Of a stretch of 64,000 nt of DNA, positions 45,401 to 54,643 are shown piece after piece. The notes under the pieces are model-generated. The model saw only the letters and a program-made list of their open reading frames with translations. It was not told the DNA's origin and searched no databases. A program made the position numbers and the translations under genes. The stretch covers positions 225,186 through 289,185 of the forward strand of contig NZ_LOCN01000007.1 of NCBI RefSeq assembly GCF_001574435.1, written 5' to 3'. The stretch comes from Moritella sp. JT01 (GTDB taxonomy: Bacteria; Pseudomonadota; Gammaproteobacteria; Enterobacterales; Moritellaceae). Position 1 is the stretch's first letter. Each line of letters opens with the position of its first letter.

Positions 45401-46327
45401 CGTTTAGGTATGGCCGGTAACCTCAAAAATTTCGAGTTTGTTGACTATAAAGGCAACACTCAGAAAGGTTCAACATTAGACTATAATGGCCAAGCAGCTG
45501 GCTATGCAGAACAACCATGGGAAACTCAAAACTATGTCTCTAAGCATGATAACCAGACGCTTTGGGATATTAATATGTACAAAATATCACATGATGTCTC
45601 GCTAGACGATCGCGTTCGCATGCAGGCGATCGGCATTTCTACCGTGTTACTTGGTCAGGCTATGCCATTTAACCATATGGGTGGTGAACTGCTGCGTTCT
45701 AAATCTATGCAGCGTGACTCCTACGATTATGGAGACTGGTATAATCGTGTTGATTTTACCCTTAATGACAACAACTGGGATAAAGGCCTTCCAGCAAAAG
45801 ACAAAGACGCCGCCAACTATGATTTAATCGAAAAGATACAAACAGCAAACGCACAACCAAGTGCCACAAACCTAGAGCAGATGTTTGAATTCTACAAAGA
45901 GCTGCTTCGACTTCGTAAAGCATCACCACTGATGACGCTGCCGAATGCAGATGAGGTTATGAGCCGAGTTGATTTCCGTAACGTAGGAGAAGGTCAAACT
46001 CCAGGAGTCATTGTAATGAGCATTGATAATGGCTTAGCACAAACAACGGATTTAGACAGTCAACTTGACGCTATTGTTATTATAATTAATGCGACGCCTC
46101 AGAAACAAACAATGGGTAGTTTCCTCGATAACAGTAATAACGCTATCGACCTTATAGGATTTGAACTGAGTACCACGCACAACCAAACTAACTCTATTGC
46201 CAGTAACGCTAACTTTACTCATGGTCAATTTGAAGTTCCGCCATGGTCTAGTGCAGTATTCGTCCAAGCTCGTGATGGTGAACGCGGTGTAGGTCTTCCT
46301 ATTACACTGAAGGCCGATGTACAATAA
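42479..46327 (+). CDS. pulA: Lipoprotein pullulanase (GH13_13)
   Basis: This 1282-residue protein starts at GTG 42479 with AAGGGA 8 nt upstream. The first residues KKNTTQFKYSALAKIM lead to a lipobox IIVGC followed by Asn/Ser/Pro-rich linker, so it is a surface or periplasmic lipoprotein as in Klebsiella PulA. Domains in order: N-terminal repeated starch-binding (CBM41-like) modules, CBM48 (VTFRLWAPTASSIEL), the pullulanase tag YNWGYDP, region I DVVYNHTN, nucleophile in FRWDLMG, acid/base in YGEGWNFG, KHDNQTLWD, and a C-terminal DUF3372-like region. It cleaves alpha-1,6 branches. Confidence 0.92.
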   Translation: MKKNTTQFKYSALAKIMIPLCSTAIIVGCNNNSSTPSKPVTPTIPDELIEPSISQPVPVELRPTVALPDDAPSPSKEQFIISYMVSVNPIEALQSSAPQYTHWTLNCKNINPVATISADEFGPVWLLNKNVLNSCSTLEVKDGNQVTQVTVAISEADLGKEFFIADNSTKKVEGSRQDGLLTAKGLPQAGTDVTMPDTINPGEFDTPQEGMVALQIYDAMGDYTPYESMNLHLWGTDKKPDGGCEGLTDSAKNKGWDDVSVIPDNSDDFGPIWYLPVTNTESGCFNVIFRNGNKDKLINSNIKIDIATMGDNRSVTFIPGSTVQYDTRVQAFELAGPSSEFSIDTLGAIMLDDKTLVWKGGANADMVQIMFNHDGKYKVKEIIEDGKSKKVVSGASIILNSTELTVEQKTKYPHLADYPAFALPTLPADIALSSLVKGSMVAIASTNNGKFRSTTGIQYAGALDALFAQEATELQYGPIYNNNDVTFRLWAPTASSIELVIYNSNKSEAQRIAMVEDKTSGSWSVDLESNAVDGKFYRYAMKIFQPREQKGYGYEVTDPYSVSLSTNSIYSQVINLDSDQLKPNGWDSLEAPHSQKESDLSDMVIYESHVRDFSARDESTQNKGKYLAFTEQESVPVDHLKQLSKAGMTHLHLMPVFDIATINEDPEKVANIDQPFSKLCELNPTIKQSNFSNYCTNGGSIADAFAELTDVDSKDNAKVQELNEYVRSVDSYNWGYDPLHYTVPEGSYATESEGSKRILEFREMVKSIKEDIGMNVIVDVVYNHTNASGLNDKSVLDKVVPIYYQRLVPDTGAIETSTCCDNTAPENAMFAKLIDDSIQTWVKAYKIDAFRWDLMGHHPLSQMQGTLKAARQVNPDVYFYGEGWNFGEVQDDKRFVQATQKHLGGTGIGSFSDRLRDAVRGGSPFDTGESIRKTQGFATGAYVMPNELVDIAANVNNDGVSNELARTLHQIDLIRLGMAGNLKNFEFVDYKGNTQKGSTLDYNGQAAGYAEQPWETQNYVSKHDNQTLWDINMYKISHDVSLDDRVRMQAIGISTVLLGQAMPFNHMGGELLRSKSMQRDSYDYGDWYNRVDFTLNDNNWDKGLPAKDKDAANYDLIEKIQTANAQPSATNLEQMFEFYKELLRLRKASPLMTLPNADEVMSRVDFRNVGEGQTPGVIVMSIDNGLAQTTDLDSQLDAIVIIINATPQKQTMGSFLDNSNNAIDLIGFELSTTHNQTNSIASNANFTHGQFEVPPWSSAVFVQARDGERGVGLPITLKADVQ

Positions 46328-46345
46328 ATTTAAGTGGTGACAATT

Positions 46346-46384
46346 AAGCAAAATTGCGAGTTAATATTAGCCGCAATTTTGCTT
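46346..46384 (+). terminator. Terminator hairpin after pullulanase
   Basis: The 13-bp perfect stem AAGCAAAATTGCG / CGCAATTTTGCTT has a 13-nt loop and lies 19 bp after the stop. Confidence 0.7.
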
Positions 46385-46509
46385 CATGTTAACCCAACCC
46401 TAGTTCTTCAGCTATCGTTAGTAGCTAGAATCCGGTACTGATTTCAACACCGAAAATAAAGTTTTTGCAATGGCTTATAACTTGTTATTCAATTAATAAA
46501 TCCTTCCAC

Positions 46510-46836
46510 CTAGATAGCTGAATCGATAAATGAAAATATTTTCATTTTAGACATTGCGCCAACACTTGTTGCTTCAACTTTGCCTTTCTTAAAAAGCATC
46601 AATGTCGGAACACCTCGAACATCAAATTTATTCTGCGTACTCACGTTATCACCGATATCCAATTTTGCTACTTTAATCTTACCTGCGTACTCTCCGGCAG
46701 CTTCAACAAGATTGAGGCCCGTTAATTTACAAGGTTCACACCATTCAGCCCAAAATTCGACAACGACTGGCACATCCGATTCTAATACGTCCTGTGCAAA
46801 ACTTGCATCAGTTACGTTAAAAATATCCTTATTCAC
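46510..46836 (-). CDS. Thioredoxin with variant CEPC active site
   Basis: This 108-residue thioredoxin fold has EFWAEWCEPCK as active site (Cys33, Cys36), where nearly all thioredoxins have WCGPC. The buried Asp before the site (DFWAEWC in E. coli) is Glu27. The cis-Pro motif RGVPTL and the C-terminal VGAMSKMKIFSFI are kept. No signal peptide, so cytoplasmic. The two changes would alter redox potential and partner choice. It is transcribed alone. Confidence 0.88.
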   Translation of the reverse strand: MNKDIFNVTDASFAQDVLESDVPVVVEFWAEWCEPCKLTGLNLVEAAGEYAGKIKVAKLDIGDNVSTQNKFDVRGVPTLMLFKKGKVEATSVGAMSKMKIFSFIDSAI

Positions 46837-47155
46837 GAGCGTTCCTCTACCTTAAAGTGTTAAAAACAGGTATTCAGCTGTTATTTTGGGAGCCAAACGA
46901 GCAGCCAAATGATGGTTAAACATCATTCTCTCACGACTCTATTTCAATTTAAGGAAGGTGACCATTATTGAGTCAATACTGCAGCACAGGTTAAACTAAA
47001 AGCAATATAAAAAATCGTTCGTCACATCTTGCCGATTACCGGTAAGAAATTGATTTAACTTTCTATATTACCCCTCTAAATTTTTCGCCAGATTTATGCT
47101 TGCAACACCTTACCTAACCTTGGATAACCCAAAACTAAATGTCATTAACTGAATA
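46837..47155. other. 319-bp spacer
   Basis: It lies between the thioredoxin start and the terminator of the binding-protein gene. No gene or repeat was recognised. Confidence 0.45.
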
Positions 47156-47182
47156 CGAAAAAGGAAGCATTTCAGCTTCCTT
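47156..47182 (-). terminator. Terminator of the ProX-like gene
   Basis: The 8-bp stem AAGGAAGC / GCTTCCTT has a 6-nt loop. It is followed on the minus strand by TTTTT. Confidence 0.7.
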
Positions 47183-47213
47183 CAATTATGTATTTAGCAC
47201 GCTATTTGATTGG

Positions 47214-48212
47214 CTATAGATCAGCTAACGCTGCATTAATTTTTTTAACTGCATCACTTGTTACCCATTGACTCCACATTGCTTTATTATTCAATAAGAA
47301 GTGTTCTGCGGCGTAGTCACCATCCGCTTGCTCTTCTTCTACCCAAGCAAGCTGTTGATTCATTTCGCTATTAGTAAATGAACGTTTGGAAAGGTACAGC
47401 ATAACCGCAGGTTCTCTTTTAGAAAAGCTAGCGGTGACAATACTTTGTACAGGTGCGGCAGGATAGTCCGTCACTTTCGGGTTTTCACAGTCTTCGATGA
47501 TGGTACAGTTTTCAAATTCATCACGGTTAAAGCCAGTACCGAAATCAACACGAACCATCTCATATTTATCCATAAGCGCGGTTGGCGACCAATAATAGCC
47601 AAACCATGCTTCTTTATTTTCGTACGCTTTTACCATTGAACCCGCTAATCCAGCACCGGAACCAGGATCAACTAAGTCAAAACCGTAGTCAGAAAGGTCC
47701 ATCGCGTTAAATAAGTTGGTGGTTGATATCTGGCAAGTCCAGCCCGCAGGACACGCCATAAAAGCAGAACGACTAGGATCTTCTGGGTGTTTAAATAATT
47801 TAGCATTGGCCTTAATTCCAGCTAACGTAGCTAAAGACGGATCTTTTTTTACCATATACGCAGGCACCCAAAAACCAGAAATAGCACCATCAGAAAGTAG
47901 ATCTCCCGCAACAACAATACGGCCTTCTTCACCACCTCTTTCCAGTGTTGCTCTTATCTGATTAGTCCAAAATTCGGGCGCGATATCGGGGGTGTTTTTT
48001 TCAATCATCGACGTCGCTGTTATCGTCGCGTTACCTGGCACTATTTCAACATCGCAGCCATAACCATTTGCTAAAATGAACGCATCGATATTGGCGACTA
48101 AGGTTGCACTCCCCAAATTCATGTCAGCTATTGTCACTGAGCCACATTCTGCTGCAAAGGTATTGAAAGACGCCATCGTTAACAGTATTGCTAAAGGGCA
48201 TTTTTTAAACAT
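47214..48212 (-). CDS. Glycine betaine/choline-type ABC substrate-binding protein (OpuAC/ProX family)
   Basis: This 332-residue periplasmic binding protein has a signal peptide ending FNTFAAE. Its family features include VTIADMNLGSATLVANIDAF, PEFWTN, ISGFWVPAYMV, and the tryptophan-rich WFGYYWSPTALM that would form the aromatic cage for a quaternary amine. Several cysteine pairs suit an exported protein. No permease or ATPase gene is near, so it is an orphan that must serve a transporter elsewhere. Confidence 0.85.
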   Translation of the reverse strand: MFKKCPLAILLTMASFNTFAAECGSVTIADMNLGSATLVANIDAFILANGYGCDVEIVPGNATITATSMIEKNTPDIAPEFWTNQIRATLERGGEEGRIVVAGDLLSDGAISGFWVPAYMVKKDPSLATLAGIKANAKLFKHPEDPSRSAFMACPAGWTCQISTTNLFNAMDLSDYGFDLVDPGSGAGLAGSMVKAYENKEAWFGYYWSPTALMDKYEMVRVDFGTGFNRDEFENCTIIEDCENPKVTDYPAAPVQSIVTASFSKREPAVMLYLSKRSFTNSEMNQQLAWVEEEQADGDYAAEHFLLNNKAMWSQWVTSDAVKKINAALADL

Positions 48213-48408
48213 AATAAAACCTCAAATTAAACTGAGTATATTGATTGAAAGTCATTAACGTTATTGTAACCACTATTTTCAATTGCACATTAATTTTCAC
48301 TAAAATAATTGAACTTACCAGTCAAATTCAATTAGTTAGTTGCTAATTTCAATATGATTGGCGCTTATTCAAACATACACAATACTTAATGTAAGTCATT
48401 GAATAAGG

Positions 48409-50055
48409 ATGCCAAGCGTGGAACATGAATCAATGGAGTTTGATGTTATCATTGTCGGAGCTGGTCCAGCTGGATTATCAGCGGCCTGTCGCTTGCGTCA
48501 ACTGGCGCTAGAATCTGGCACAGCACTGAGCGTTTGTGTACTCGAAAAAGCCGCTGATATTGGTGGACATACCCTTGCTGGTACAGTCTTTGAACCCCGC
48601 GCATTAGACGAACTGTTTCCCGACTGGCAAAACTTAAACACCCCGGTGACCGACGCCGTAAAACGAGATGAAACTTGGCTACTTAGAAATGCGACCACAG
48701 CCCGTCGCGTCCCCAGTATGTTAGTCCCATCAAGCTTAGACAACAAACATAACTATATCATCAGCCTTGGCGATTTATGTATTTGGTTAGCACAACAAGC
48801 ACAAGATCTCGGTGTTGAGATCTTCACTGGCTTTGCCGCCAACGATTTAGCATTTAATCAGGACGGCAGTGTTAAAGGCGTTATCACTGGCGATATGGGT
48901 CGCGATAAACACGGGAAAGAAAAAGATAACTTCATGCCGGGTATGGCATTGATTAGCAAATACACCTTAATCACAGAAGGTTCACGTGGTCACCTAGGTA
49001 AACAATTGATCGAAAAATACAAGCTAGATAAAAACGTCGACCCACAACATTACGGACTGGGTATTAAAGAACTATGGCAAATCGATCCCGCCCTGCATCA
49101 CCCGGGGTTCGTGATGCACAGTATCGGCTGGCCATTAGCAGAACACGGCGCCACTGGCGGGGCATTCTTATATCACCTAGGTAAAGATCAGGCTTATGTT
49201 GGTTTGATCACCGACTTAAATTACCAAAACCCTAACCTCAGTCCTTTCGACGAATTTCAACGACTCAAATTACACCCCGCATTTAGTCGTTACCTTAAAG
49301 GAGGAAAGCGCCTTGCTTACGGAGCCAGAACTATCACCAAAGGTGGGTATAACTCACTGCCTAAAATGGTGTTCCCCGGCGGGTTATTACTTGGTTGTGA
49401 TGCAGGCACACTGAATGTGGCGAAATTAAAAGGCACGCACACAGCAATGAAAACAGGTATGGTTGGTGCCGAAGCCGTATTTTCAGCAATCGCGTTAAAT
49501 AAGGAGAATCTTGATAGTTTCACCTTATTATACGAAACGTCTTGGGTATACCAAGAGCTATATCAATCCCGCAATTTTGCACCTATCACCCACAGATGTA
49601 ATGCCATGTTAGGTGTCACCTGGTTTGAACAGAACATACTGCATAAAAGCTTGCCTTTTACGCTGCACGATTCAAAACCAGATCACAGCCAATTACAAAA
49701 AGTAAAATCTGCCACAGAAATCATTTATCCTAAACCAGACAACGAATTAACGTTTGATCGGTTAGGCTCGATATTTTTAGCCAATATACAACATGATGCA
49801 GACCAACCTTGCCACCTTAAACTCACCGACCCCAGTATTCCGATGTGCTCTAACCTGCCCCGCTTTGCAGAACCCGCTCAACGCTATTGCCCAGCGGCCG
49901 TTTACGAAATAGTAACCATCGACGAAGAAGAAAAATTCCAGATTAATGCTGAAAATTGCATTCACTGTAAGGCTTGTGATATTAAAGATCCCTCACAAAA
50001 CATAGTATGGACACCACCGGAAGGCGGTAGCGGACCCAATTATTCCAGTATGTAA
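48409..50055 (+). CDS. Electron transfer flavoprotein-ubiquinone oxidoreductase
   Basis: This 548-residue ETF-QO has an N-terminal FAD motif VIIVGAGPAGLSAACRL, the central GGYNSLPKMVFPGGLLLGCDAG (FAD/quinone region) and a C-terminal 4Fe-4S site with CPAAVYEI and NCIHCKACDIKDP. It oxidises ETF and reduces ubiquinone at the inner membrane. It is separated by 31 kb from etfBA but completes the electron path from LiuA. A second in-frame ATG lies at 48433; the first is kept. Confidence 0.95.
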   Translation: MPSVEHESMEFDVIIVGAGPAGLSAACRLRQLALESGTALSVCVLEKAADIGGHTLAGTVFEPRALDELFPDWQNLNTPVTDAVKRDETWLLRNATTARRVPSMLVPSSLDNKHNYIISLGDLCIWLAQQAQDLGVEIFTGFAANDLAFNQDGSVKGVITGDMGRDKHGKEKDNFMPGMALISKYTLITEGSRGHLGKQLIEKYKLDKNVDPQHYGLGIKELWQIDPALHHPGFVMHSIGWPLAEHGATGGAFLYHLGKDQAYVGLITDLNYQNPNLSPFDEFQRLKLHPAFSRYLKGGKRLAYGARTITKGGYNSLPKMVFPGGLLLGCDAGTLNVAKLKGTHTAMKTGMVGAEAVFSAIALNKENLDSFTLLYETSWVYQELYQSRNFAPITHRCNAMLGVTWFEQNILHKSLPFTLHDSKPDHSQLQKVKSATEIIYPKPDNELTFDRLGSIFLANIQHDADQPCHLKLTDPSIPMCSNLPRFAEPAQRYCPAAVYEIVTIDEEEKFQINAENCIHCKACDIKDPSQNIVWTPPEGGSGPNYSSM

Positions 50056-50096
50056 TACAAAGAATACCCATCATCATTATCTTAAATGACAGATAT

Positions 50097-50132
50097 AAAA
50101 AAGCGCCACTAATCAATGATTAGCGGCGCTTT
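50097..50132. terminator. Bidirectional terminator (ETF-QO / glpD)
   Basis: AAAGCGCC-A-CTAAT pairs with ATTAG-C-GGCGCTTT. It is followed by T6 on the minus strand and A-rich on the left. Confidence 0.85.
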
Positions 50133-50169
50133 AATGTAAGTTGTTCAATCAGCGTAGTGAGTTACGCAA

Positions 50170-51717
50170 CTAACCAACTTTATCTAGCTTTACCGGATTA
50201 AGCTTTACTACTTGTGCATTAATGTAGTCAGTAACAGCAGCTTGTTGCGCTTTACTTAAGTACAAACCAAGCTTAGTACGACGCCATAATACGTCTTCCG
50301 CTTTCTTAGCAAATTCAGTTTCAATAAAGTAATCAATTTCGCGGCTATAAACGCCTTGGCCAAAATGAATACCAAAATCAGCTTCAGATTGACAATCTTT
50401 AAATAAGTTCCAAGAATCTGTACCAAACTGATTAACATAACGCTTAGCGGTTTCAGGGTTTAGCCATAAATGCTGTGAACAGATATTGGCAACTAGCTGT
50501 GTACGAGGATAGTTAAAATCACCACCTGGTAGCGCAGTATCAGCAGTCCATGAATCACCTAACTTGTCAAAGTACGGTGAAATTAGATTCATCGCAGACT
50601 CAGCCAGTTTACGGTAAGTTGTTAACTTGCCACCGAAGATAGATAGCAATGGCGCTTGTGTGCCTTCTTGCTCAATTTCCAGTGTGTAATCACGTGTAAT
50701 TGCTTGTGGTGATGACGATTCGTCATCACAGAGTGGACGTACACCACTGTAAGTCCAAACAACGTCACTCGGTGCAAGTTGTTTAACAAAATGTTCATTT
50801 ACAACATCAATCAGGTAATCAACCTCTTCGTCAGAGATCGCTACTTTACGTGGGTCGCCAACGTATTCAACGTCTGTCGTACCGATAATTGAGAAGTCTT
50901 CCATATAAGGAATAACAAATACAATACGGTTATCTTTATTTTGTAGAATGTAAGCTTGTTCTTCATCATGAATGCGTGGAACCACAATGTGTGAACCTTT
51001 CACCAAACGAATGTTACGTGGTGATTTTTCTTCCATGCTTTCATCGAAGAATTGCTTAACCCAAGGGCCAGCTGCATTCACTAATGCACGCGCTGTACGC
51101 TCGAAACGAACATTTGTTTGCTCATTTAGAATAGTGACTTGCCATAGACCATCTTTACGAACGGCTTTTTCTACACGGCAATAGTTTTCAACTTCAGCGC
51201 CATTACGTTGTGCTGCCATTGCATTTAGGATCACTAAACGCGCATCATCAACCCAGCAATCTGAATATTCAAAACCTTTGGTAATTTCTTTTTTAAGCAA
51301 ACCAGATTTCGCTAAATTTACTTGTTTGCTGCCTGGTAACGTTGTACGTTTACCCAAATTATCATACAAGAACAAGCCTGCACGAATCAGTATTGCAGGA
51401 CGTAAGAAAGGACGATGTGGTAAACGGAAACGCATTGGTTTAACAATGTGTGGCGCTTTCTTAAGTAATACTTCACGTTCTGCTAATGCTTCAGATACTA
51501 AACGGAACTCGTAATGCTCAAGGTAACGCAAACCGCCATGAACTAATTTAGAGCTTGCTGATGATGTTGCAGAAGCAAAATCAGCTGCTTCATATAAGCC
51601 AACAGTTAAGCCTCGGCCAGCAGCGTCTGCAGCAATACCAGCACCATTAATGCCACCGCCAACAACGATCAGGTCTAACACTTCATTGGTCATTACTTTC
51701 TGATTTCCATTATTCAT
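50170..51717 (-). CDS. glpD: Aerobic glycerol-3-phosphate dehydrogenase
   Basis: This 515-residue FAD enzyme has the N-terminal LDLIVVGGGINGAGIAADAA, SSASSKLVHGGLRYLEHYEF, and GTTDVEYVGDP, with the C-terminal capping domain. It oxidises glycerol-3-phosphate to DHAP, feeding quinone. It lies downstream of glpK on the same strand with 325 bp between. A terminator after glpK and GlpR-like sites in the gap suggest its own promoter. Confidence 0.96.
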   Translation of the reverse strand: MNNGNQKVMTNEVLDLIVVGGGINGAGIAADAAGRGLTVGLYEAADFASATSSASSKLVHGGLRYLEHYEFRLVSEALAEREVLLKKAPHIVKPMRFRLPHRPFLRPAILIRAGLFLYDNLGKRTTLPGSKQVNLAKSGLLKKEITKGFEYSDCWVDDARLVILNAMAAQRNGAEVENYCRVEKAVRKDGLWQVTILNEQTNVRFERTARALVNAAGPWVKQFFDESMEEKSPRNIRLVKGSHIVVPRIHDEEQAYILQNKDNRIVFVIPYMEDFSIIGTTDVEYVGDPRKVAISDEEVDYLIDVVNEHFVKQLAPSDVVWTYSGVRPLCDDESSSPQAITRDYTLEIEQEGTQAPLLSIFGGKLTTYRKLAESAMNLISPYFDKLGDSWTADTALPGGDFNYPRTQLVANICSQHLWLNPETAKRYVNQFGTDSWNLFKDCQSEADFGIHFGQGVYSREIDYFIETEFAKKAEDVLWRRTKLGLYLSKAQQAAVTDYINAQVVKLNPVKLDKVG

Positions 51718-51761
51718 ACTTAACTCACTTTAAATACATTCTTGTCTGAGCGAACGACCGC

Positions 51762-51890
51762 TATCGAACATCTGCAGTTAATATAGAACACTTTCATATT
51801 AAAATCATCATTTACTTTCGAATTCGCGCATTTATTTTTACATTTCGAACATTTAAGTTTGAATTTATGCCTAATTGAATGTTCGAATGG
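51762..51890 (-). promoter_or_regulatory. GlpR-like operator sites upstream of glpD
   Basis: Repeated half-sites of the GlpR type: TATCGAACATC (51762-51772), CATTTCGAACATTT (51841-51854) and TTGAATGTTCGAATGG (51875-51890). These match the core TTCGA/TCGAACAT of the known GlpR consensus. No glpR gene is in the window. Confidence 0.55.
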
Positions 51891-51952
51891 CTATTAAACA
51901 TTAAGACATGGCAACTTGATGACAAAAATAGACCAAATTGCAATAAAACACA

Positions 51953-51994
51953 TAAAAAAAGAGCGCCACTATATAAAACTTAATGGCACTCTTT
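51953..51994 (-). terminator. glpK terminator
   Basis: AAAGAGCGCCA / TGGCACTCTTT stem (one wobble), followed by T7 on the minus strand. Confidence 0.8.
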
Positions 51995-52042
51995 CAATTT
52001 AAGCTAAGGCGACGACCTATTGGCAATCAAACTTAAACACGA

Positions 52043-53575
52043 TTATAGTAAATCGTCTTCTTCGTCATGACCTTCAGACCATGATTGTGCCGCTTTAACA
52101 GCACGTTTCCAACCACGGTAGCGACGTTGACGTTTTACTTCGTCATCATGTGCTTCAAATGATTTTTCGATAACAGCTTTGTCTGAAAGCTCATCAAGAC
52201 TACCCCAGAAACCAACAGCAAGACCTGCAAGGTATGCAGCACCTAATGCTGTTACTTCCGTTACCGCTGGACGTAATACCGTTGTATTTAGTACATCAGC
52301 TTGGAATTGCATTAGGAAGTTATTTGCTACTGCACCACCATCTACACGTAGTTCAGCCAGTTTAATGCCTGAATCCGCTTGCATTGCATCAAGTACGTCG
52401 CGGGTTTGATACGCGATACTTTCTAGTGTTGCACGAATAATGTGGTTTGCACCCACGCCACGTGTTAGACCAACGATCGTACCACGAGCATATGCATCCC
52501 AGTACGGTGCGCCTAAACCTGTAAATGCAGGAACAACATAAACACCATTTGAAGTCTCAACTTTAGTTGCGAAGTATTCAGAATCTTTTGCATCTGAAAG
52601 TAACTTCATTTCGTCACGTAGCCATTGAATAGAAGCGCCACCCATGAATACCGCGCCTTCAAGTGCGTATGCAACTTCACCGCGTGGACCACATGCTAAC
52701 GTCGTTAATAGACCATTCTTAGATGTTACTTTTTCTTTACCTGTGTTCATTAATAAGAAACAACCAGTACCATAAGTATTTTTCGCTTGACCTTGCTCTA
52801 CACACATTTGACCATAAAGTGCAGCTTGCTGATCGCCCGCAATACCAGCAAGAGGGATACGCGTACCGCCCTTACCACCGATGTTCACTTGACCATACAC
52901 TTCTGAAGAAGATTTCACTTCTGCCATCATTGATAGTGGAATATCAAGAATCTTAAGTAGTTTCTCATCCCACTGTAGTGTATTGATGTTAAACAACATT
53001 GTACGTGATGCATTCGTGTGGTCTGTTACATGAACGCGCCCTTGTGACATTTTCCAAACTAACCAAGTATCAACGGTACCGAACAGTAGTTTACCTGCTT
53101 CAGCATCTTCACGTGCACCCTCTACATTATCAAGGATCCATTTAATTTTTGTACCTGAAAAATAAGGGTCAACAACCAGACCGGTGTTTTCACGAACATA
53201 CTCTTCAAAACCTTCGTTTTGTTCTTTTAGTTTCTCGCACATATCTGCAGTACGACGACACTGCCATACAATTGCGTTATAAACTGGTTTGCCTGTTTCT
53301 TTATTCCAAACAATGGTTGTTTCACGTTGGTTAGTAATACCGATAGCTGCGATTTCATCACTGCTGATACCTGTTTTCGCTAACGTTTCAACTAATACTG
53401 AACTTTGAGTTGCATAAATTTCAAGTGGATCATGTTCAACCCAGCCGGCTTGCGGATAGATTTGTGTAAATTCACGTTGAGAAACGCTGACAATATTTGC
53501 ATCGTGGTCAAGAATAACGGCACGAGAACTAGTTGTTCCTTGGTCTAAAGCAATAATGTATTTTTTCTCAGTCAT
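52043..53575 (-). CDS. glpK: Glycerol kinase
   Basis: This 510-residue FGGY-family kinase has [20 protein letters not shown] at the start, [35 protein letters not shown] and the C-terminal [26 protein letters not shown] block. It phosphorylates glycerol entering through GlpF. It lies between glpF (upstream) and glpD on the same strand. The ATG follows a weak AGGACTTC site. Confidence 0.96.
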   Translation of the reverse strand: MTEKKYIIALDQGTTSSRAVILDHDANIVSVSQREFTQIYPQAGWVEHDPLEIYATQSSVLVETLAKTGISSDEIAAIGITNQRETTIVWNKETGKPVYNAIVWQCRRTADMCEKLKEQNEGFEEYVRENTGLVVDPYFSGTKIKWILDNVEGAREDAEAGKLLFGTVDTWLVWKMSQGRVHVTDHTNASRTMLFNINTLQWDEKLLKILDIPLSMMAEVKSSSEVYGQVNIGGKGGTRIPLAGIAGDQQAALYGQMCVEQGQAKNTYGTGCFLLMNTGKEKVTSKNGLLTTLACGPRGEVAYALEGAVFMGGASIQWLRDEMKLLSDAKDSEYFATKVETSNGVYVVPAFTGLGAPYWDAYARGTIVGLTRGVGANHIIRATLESIAYQTRDVLDAMQADSGIKLAELRVDGGAVANNFLMQFQADVLNTTVLRPAVTEVTALGAAYLAGLAVGFWGSLDELSDKAVIEKSFEAHDDEVKRQRRYRGWKRAVKAAQSWSEGHDEEDDLL

Positions 53576-53675
53576 TATGAAGTCCTTTATATTTCATTTG
53601 GTATGAGTACTTTATACTTAGTGTTTAAAGTAATAGGTCTTATTTAACTATATATTTAGCTGTTTATTTAATTAT

Positions 53676-53757
53676 ATACCCAAGCGATTCTCTGATGTTA
53701 CGTGTTGATTTTACTTATTCATTATAAATAATATCGTATTCTAAATCGCTTGGGTGT
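53676..53757. repeat. ATACCCAAG-ended palindromic element, copy 1
   Basis: ATACCCAAGCGATT at the left is mirrored by AAATCGCTTGGGTGT at the right, about 82 bp in all, in the glpF-glpK gap. A related element lies at 63790-63860. Confidence 0.6.
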
Positions 53758-53785
53758 TATTCAAAATTTATTCATCGTTGCATGC

Positions 53786-54643
53786 TTATACTTTAGCAGC
53801 TACACCTTCAGCTGATTCGTCATCACACTGATTTGGGATAGTACAACCGTGGCCTGCTGATGGTAGGTATTGACCAATCACTTTTGGATACAACCAACCA
53901 CCAAAACATGCACCTACAATTGGTGCTAAAATTGGTACGATGAAGTAAGGAATATCTTTAGCGCCTGTTAGTGCGTAATCCCAACCCGCGAAATAAGCGA
54001 ATAGTTTAGGACCAAAGTCACGTGCAGGATTCATTGCAAAACCAGTTAGTGGACCTAAAGAACCACCAATGACCGCGATTAGCACACCGATAAGCACTGG
54101 ATTCATTGCACCGCGTGGTTCGCCGTTGCTTTCATCACCTAACGCTAAGATAGCGAACATTAATACCGCAGTGATTACGAACTCAACCGCAAATGCGCCA
54201 ATAAACGTTAATGATGGGTGTGGGTAAGTTGAGAAGATACCCGCTGTTGATAATGCCGCTTCACTGTTACGTAGGAAACCGTTCGCGATTTCGTAGTCAG
54301 TAAATAAGTTGCTATATAAGCCGTATACTAAAGCAGCTGAACAGAAAGCTCCTGATAGCTGAGCGAAAATATAAGGTAGTACTTTGCTTTTATCAAATCC
54401 GTGAAAAGCTGCTAAGGCAATAGTCACAGCAGGGTTAATGTGAGCACCAGATACACCGGCTGTACAGTAAATAGCAATCGCTACCCCCATACCCCAAATA
54501 ATACTGATTTCCCATTGACCAAAACTAGCGCCTGTTAATACTAATGCTGCTACACAGCCGACACCAAAAAAAATTAGCAGTCCGGTGCCAATAAACTCAG
54601 CCAGGCATTCGCCCATCAGAGTATGCTGTTTATTGTTAGCCAT
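53786..54643 (-). CDS. glpF: Glycerol facilitator (aquaglyceroporin)
   Basis: This 285-residue MIP channel has both NPA boxes, SGAHINPAVTIA and FAMNPARDFGPK; the Asp after the second NPA-R is typical of glycerol facilitators. Six membrane segments are visible. It admits glycerol for GlpK and is the first gene of the glp cluster. A GlpR-like palindrome lies about 120 bp upstream. Confidence 0.95.
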   Translation of the reverse strand: MANNKQHTLMGECLAEFIGTGLLIFFGVGCVAALVLTGASFGQWEISIIWGMGVAIAIYCTAGVSGAHINPAVTIALAAFHGFDKSKVLPYIFAQLSGAFCSAALVYGLYSNLFTDYEIANGFLRNSEAALSTAGIFSTYPHPSLTFIGAFAVEFVITAVLMFAILALGDESNGEPRGAMNPVLIGVLIAVIGGSLGPLTGFAMNPARDFGPKLFAYFAGWDYALTGAKDIPYFIVPILAPIVGACFGGWLYPKVIGQYLPSAGHGCTIPNQCDDESAEGVAAKV

